This document shows, piece after piece, positions 60,928 to 64,000 of a stretch of 64,000 bases of DNA. The notes below the pieces were generated by a model. It was not told where the DNA came from and searched no databases. It saw only the letters and a list, made by a program, of their open reading frames with translations. Numbering within the stretch: position 1 is the stretch's first letter; each line of letters starts with the position of its first letter. This DNA is from an uncultured Verrucomicrobiota bacterium. GTDB lineage: Bacteria; Verrucomicrobiota; Kiritimatiellia; Kiritimatiellales; Tichowtungiaceae. The stretch covers positions 1 to 64,000 of the forward strand of contig CAIKGD010000042.1 in the NCBI GenBank assembly GCA_903826865.1. Direction: 5' to 3'. The position numbers and the translations under genes were made by a program.

Positions 60928-61602
60928 ATGCCGAAAATTGAAATTATGCCGTCGATTCTGGCGGCCGATATGGGAAATCTGGAAGCCGCCATCCGCCAGT
61001 GCGAAAACGCGGGTGCCGACCAGATTCATATGGATATCATGGACGGAGTTTTTGTGCCGAATATCAGTATGGGGCCTGCTGTTGTTGCTATGGCCGACCG
61101 CGTGACCGCTCTGCCGATGGATGTGCATCTGATGCTTCTTCAGCCGCAAAATCACCTTAAGGCTTTCGCCAAGGCCGGTTCAGACACCATTCTGATTCAC
61201 ATCGAAGCCGACTGCGATGTTGAGGATACACTTAAAAAAATCCGCGCGCTCGGCTGCAAAAGCGGAATCACTGTGAATCCGCCGACGCCGGTTGAATCCA
61301 TTTTCCGCTGTTTGGAAAAAGGGCTGGCCGATGAGGTGCTCATCATGTCAGTAAACCCCGGTTTCGGCGGCCAGAAATACATTGCGGAAGCCGAAGCCAA
61401 AGTGGCGGCTGTCCGCCGCCGCTGGCCGGATATGATGATCTCCATTGACGGCGGCATTGATCTCGAAACCGTAAAGCCGGCCGCCGCGCACGGGGCCAAT
61501 CTGTTTGTGGCCGGCACATCACTTTTTAAAGCGCCGGATATGAAGAAAGCCGTCGCAACCATGCGTGCGAATGCCGCAGCCGCCTATTGTTCAAAACTCT
61601 GA
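60928..61602 (+). CDS. rpe: Ribulose-phosphate 3-epimerase
   Basis: 224 residues; PSILAADMGNL at the N-terminus, HMDIMDGVFVPNIS (metal ligands), VDVHLM-type strand (MDVHLMLLQP), SVNPGFGGQKYI and SIDGGI. It interconverts ribulose-5-P and xylulose-5-P in the pentose phosphate pathway. ATG 60928 with AGGGAAG upstream; the longer frame runs through the terminator and is rejected. Confidence 0.97.
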   Translation: MPKIEIMPSILAADMGNLEAAIRQCENAGADQIHMDIMDGVFVPNISMGPAVVAMADRVTALPMDVHLMLLQPQNHLKAFAKAGSDTILIHIEADCDVEDTLKKIRALGCKSGITVNPPTPVESIFRCLEKGLADEVLIMSVNPGFGGQKYIAEAEAKVAAVRRRWPDMMISIDGGIDLETVKPAAAHGANLFVAGTSLFKAPDMKKAVATMRANAAAAYCSKL

Positions 61603-61624
61603 AATTCTGAATCGAAAATCTAAA

Positions 61625-63430
61625 ATGACTGATCTCTCCCGCATCCGCAATTTTTGCATCATCGCCCATATTGACCACGGCAAGTCCACGCTGGCCGACC
61701 GCATCCTTCAACTGACCGGCACCATTGAAGACCGCAAGATGAAGGAGCAGGTGCTCGACGCGATGGATCTGGAGCGTGAACGCGGTATTACCATCAAGGC
61801 GCATCCGGTCGCGATGAAGTACACCGCCAAAGACGGCCAACTTTATTCGTTCAATCTGATCGATACCCCCGGCCACGTGGACTTTTCCTATGAAGTTTCC
61901 CGCAGTCTTCAGGCCTGTGAAGGAGCTATTCTGGTGGTGGATGCCGCACAAGGCGTCGAAGCACAGACGGTCTCTAATGCCTTTCTGGCCGCTGAACATA
62001 ACCTGACCATTGTGCCTGTCCTGAATAAAGTCGAACTGCCCAATGCTCAGCCGGAGGTGGTGGCACGCCAAATCGAGGAACTGCTGGCCATTGATGCAAC
62101 GAACTGCCTGGAAGTAAGTGCCAAAACGGGGAAGGGCGTCGCAGAACTGCTCGAGGCCGTTGTAGCGCGCATCCCTCCGCCGAAACCATCAGAGGACGAT
62201 GCGGTGCGCGGGCTTGTTTTTGACTCAAAATATGACGCTTTTCGCGGCGTAGTAGTTTATATGCGTCTGTTCAGCGGGAATCTAAAAGCCGGTGAAAAAG
62301 TGCGCATGATGAGCACCGGACTTGAGTATGAAATCAAGGAAGTGGGAGTTTTTACGCCGGACATGGAAGTCCGCAAGGAACTGACCGAAGGCTCCGTCGG
62401 CTATGTAATCGCCAATATCAAGGACTCGTCTGAAATCCAGATCGGGGACACTCTTACAACCGTTCGTAATCCGTCTTCGACCGCTTTGCCCGGCTTTAAG
62501 GAAATCCACCCGATGGTTTTTGCCGGTATCTATCCGATCGAAACCAGCGACTACGAAAAACTCGGCAAGAGCCTTGATAAGCTGCGCCTTAATGATGCGG
62601 CTTTTTCCTACCAGTCGGAATCCTCGGTGGCGCTCGGTTTCGGTTTTCGATGTGGATTCCTCGGTCTGCTTCATATGGAAATTGTGCAGGAACGGCTGCG
62701 CCGCGAATTCGATCTGGATATCATCGCTTCCTATCCGAATGTTATTTACCGGGTGCAGCTCAAAAGCGGCAAGATGATTGAAGTCGATAATCCGACCTAC
62801 CTGCCGGATCCGACGGTTATTGAGACGATGGAAGAGCCGTTTATCAAAGCCACCATCATCACGCCGACTGTTTGTCTGGGTGAAATGATGAAGCTGGTGA
62901 TGGAAAAACGCGGCGAGATCACGCATACCGACTCGATTGATGCCCAGCGCGTCATGCTCACCTGCGATCTGCCGCTCAATGAAGTGCTGATTGATTTCTA
63001 CGACCGTCTTAAGAGTCTCAGCCGCGGCTACGCTTCGATGGATTACGAGTACGCCGACTACCGCCTGTCGGATCTCGTCAAGATGGACATCATGATTCAC
63101 AGCGAACCGGTTGATGCCTTTTCATCCATTGTGCACCGCTCCAAAGCGGTATCGCGCGGACGCCAGATGTGCGAATCTCTGAAAGAGGTTATTCCGAAGC
63201 AGGCGTTCTCTGTCGCTATTCAGGCGGCGCTCGGCGGAAAAATCATTGCCCGTGAAACCATTCAGGCCTACCGCAAAGATGTGACGGCCAAGTGCTACGG
63301 CGGTGATATTTCCCGTAAACGCAAACTGCTCGAGCGCCAGAAAGAAGGCAAAAAGAAAATGAAGAGCATCGGCAAAGTGAATATTCCCCAGGAAGCGTTC
63401 ATTGCGGTACTCAAAACCAAGCAGGAATAA
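61625..63430 (+). CDS. lepA: Elongation factor 4 (LepA) GTPase
   Basis: 601 residues, the family length. G1 AHIDHGKSTL, G3 DTPGHVDFSYEV, G4 NKVEL, and the LepA-specific C-terminal domain (GGDISRKRKLLERQKEGKKKMK). It back-translocates or aids ribosomes under ionic stress. ATG 61625 (MTDLSRIRNFCIIAHIDHG) is chosen; 61565 lies inside rpe. Confidence 0.97.
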   Translation: MTDLSRIRNFCIIAHIDHGKSTLADRILQLTGTIEDRKMKEQVLDAMDLERERGITIKAHPVAMKYTAKDGQLYSFNLIDTPGHVDFSYEVSRSLQACEGAILVVDAAQGVEAQTVSNAFLAAEHNLTIVPVLNKVELPNAQPEVVARQIEELLAIDATNCLEVSAKTGKGVAELLEAVVARIPPPKPSEDDAVRGLVFDSKYDAFRGVVVYMRLFSGNLKAGEKVRMMSTGLEYEIKEVGVFTPDMEVRKELTEGSVGYVIANIKDSSEIQIGDTLTTVRNPSSTALPGFKEIHPMVFAGIYPIETSDYEKLGKSLDKLRLNDAAFSYQSESSVALGFGFRCGFLGLLHMEIVQERLRREFDLDIIASYPNVIYRVQLKSGKMIEVDNPTYLPDPTVIETMEEPFIKATIITPTVCLGEMMKLVMEKRGEITHTDSIDAQRVMLTCDLPLNEVLIDFYDRLKSLSRGYASMDYEYADYRLSDLVKMDIMIHSEPVDAFSSIVHRSKAVSRGRQMCESLKEVIPKQAFSVAIQAALGGKIIARETIQAYRKDVTAKCYGGDISRKRKLLERQKEGKKKMKSIGKVNIPQEAFIAVLKTKQE

Positions 63431-63433
63431 TCG

Positions 63434-64000
63434 ATGAATATTTTTAAAATCCGTAAAGCGCGCAAAGAGCTCAAAGAAGTCCTGCACTACGCCAAACATA
63501 TCCGGCACATGCATGAGGACATTGCCGGTCCGAACGCGCTCGAACAGCTTCACGCACAGGAAAAAGCTGCCCGCGAAGTACGCAAAGGAACGGCAAGTGA
63601 TCTTATGGAAACGGCCGGCGAAGCCGTTGTCAAGGCGTGCGAAAAAGTCGCACCGCCGCGCCGCCACCCCAAAGTGCGCGAAAATGTCGAAGTACTTTTC
63701 GTTGCTGTCGCTGCCGCCATGGCCATCCGCGCTTACTTTTTCCAGCCGTTTAAAATCCCGACCGGCTCCATGCAACCCACGCTGTACGGAATTACGATTA
63801 AAGAAGAACCGGTGATCAAATCCGGCAATCCGCTGGCTTATGCCGAAAATCTGATTCTTTTCGGCGAGCGCTTCCGGACGGTTAGCGCAAAAGCCGACGG
63901 ACGCATCCGGACAACCATGGGTGCCGATGGACTGCCGCGGCTTTATGGGCAGGATAATTCCGACGAAACCAGCACTATTTATATCGGCAGCGTACCGCAT
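63434..64000 (+). CDS. lepB: Signal peptidase I, 3' end beyond the window
   Basis: At least 189 codons are open from ATG 63434 to the window edge. A long N-terminal helical region precedes the membrane helix VEVLFVAVAAAMAIRAYFF, followed by FKIPTGSMQPTLYG with the catalytic Ser. Cleaves signal peptides at the inner membrane. lepA-lepB is a common gene pair; the start is four bases after lepA. Confidence 0.9.
   Translation, partial: MNIFKIRKARKELKEVLHYAKHIRHMHEDIAGPNALEQLHAQEKAAREVRKGTASDLMETAGEAVVKACEKVAPPRRHPKVRENVEVLFVAVAAAMAIRAYFFQPFKIPTGSMQPTLYGITIKEEPVIKSGNPLAYAENLILFGERFRTVSAKADGRIRTTMGADGLPRLYGQDNSDETSTIYIGSVPH

Overview
The window looks like chromosomal DNA of a diderm bacterium with lipoproteins, LolA, LpxL-type and MipA/OmpV proteins. 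A fused SecDF, four-helix-bundle (S23-like) genes, REP/RAYT elements and a long string of secreted or lipoprotein genes suggest the PVC superphylum, probably a Kiritimatiellota/Verrucomicrobiota relative. That placement is inference; no rRNA or other taxonomic marker was compared.

Layout. 0-2.2 kb: a class II fumarase/aspartase-type lyase cut by the window edge and a four-helix-bundle protein with a zinc-ribbon tail. 2.3-6.8 kb: a tandem duplication of a secreted TIM-barrel glycosidase-like gene, copied together with its leader and terminator. 6.8-18.2 kb: housekeeping genes (recN, folE, a CCA-adding enzyme, a DsbD-like protein, yajC-secDF, recJ, truA) with scattered REP-like palindromes. The CCA-adding enzyme gene carries a complete REP-associated tyrosine transposase (RAYT) domain and its REPs as an in-frame insertion that leaves one 677-codon reading frame. 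18.3-18.8 kb: two small lipoproteins.

18.9-56.3 kb is a very large lipid/polyketide gene cluster. It has almost the whole set of aryl-polyene-type (APE) genes: three ketosynthases, two chain-length-factor-like partners without the active-site cysteine, three acyl carrier proteins, a ketoreductase, two dehydratase-type hotdog domains, a thioesterase, two adenylate-forming ligases, a PlsC-type acyltransferase, an LpxL-type acyltransferase, a GT2 glycosyltransferase, LolA, an MMPL exporter and a DUF3261-type lipoprotein. Added to this are features that APE clusters as I know them lack: six radical SAM proteins (four of B12-binding type, one HemN-like, one SPASM-type fused to an APE-type dehydratase), a phytoene-desaturase-like flavoprotein, a complete 2-hydroxyacyl-CoA-dehydratase/activase trio, and a terminal ACP plus condensation-like acyltransferase. 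My reading is that a polyene or fatty chain is built on ACP by paired ketosynthases, modified by radical chemistry, joined to a lipid or sugar head group, and exported to the outer membrane by the LolA/MMPL/lipoprotein set. The mix of paired ketosynthases, radical SAM enzymes and a CrtI-like enzyme also recalls the candidate ladderane genes of anammox bacteria. The product cannot be named from sequence.

56.4-60.8 kb: an outer-membrane/periplasmic block (GLxxGxxN-repeat protein, CsgG-like/PEGA protein, a COG3014-like TPR lipoprotein, YcfL-like and LpoB-like lipoproteins). 60.9-64 kb: rpe, lepA and the start of a signal peptidase I gene. I saw no tRNA, rRNA, CRISPR array, prophage or classical insertion sequence.
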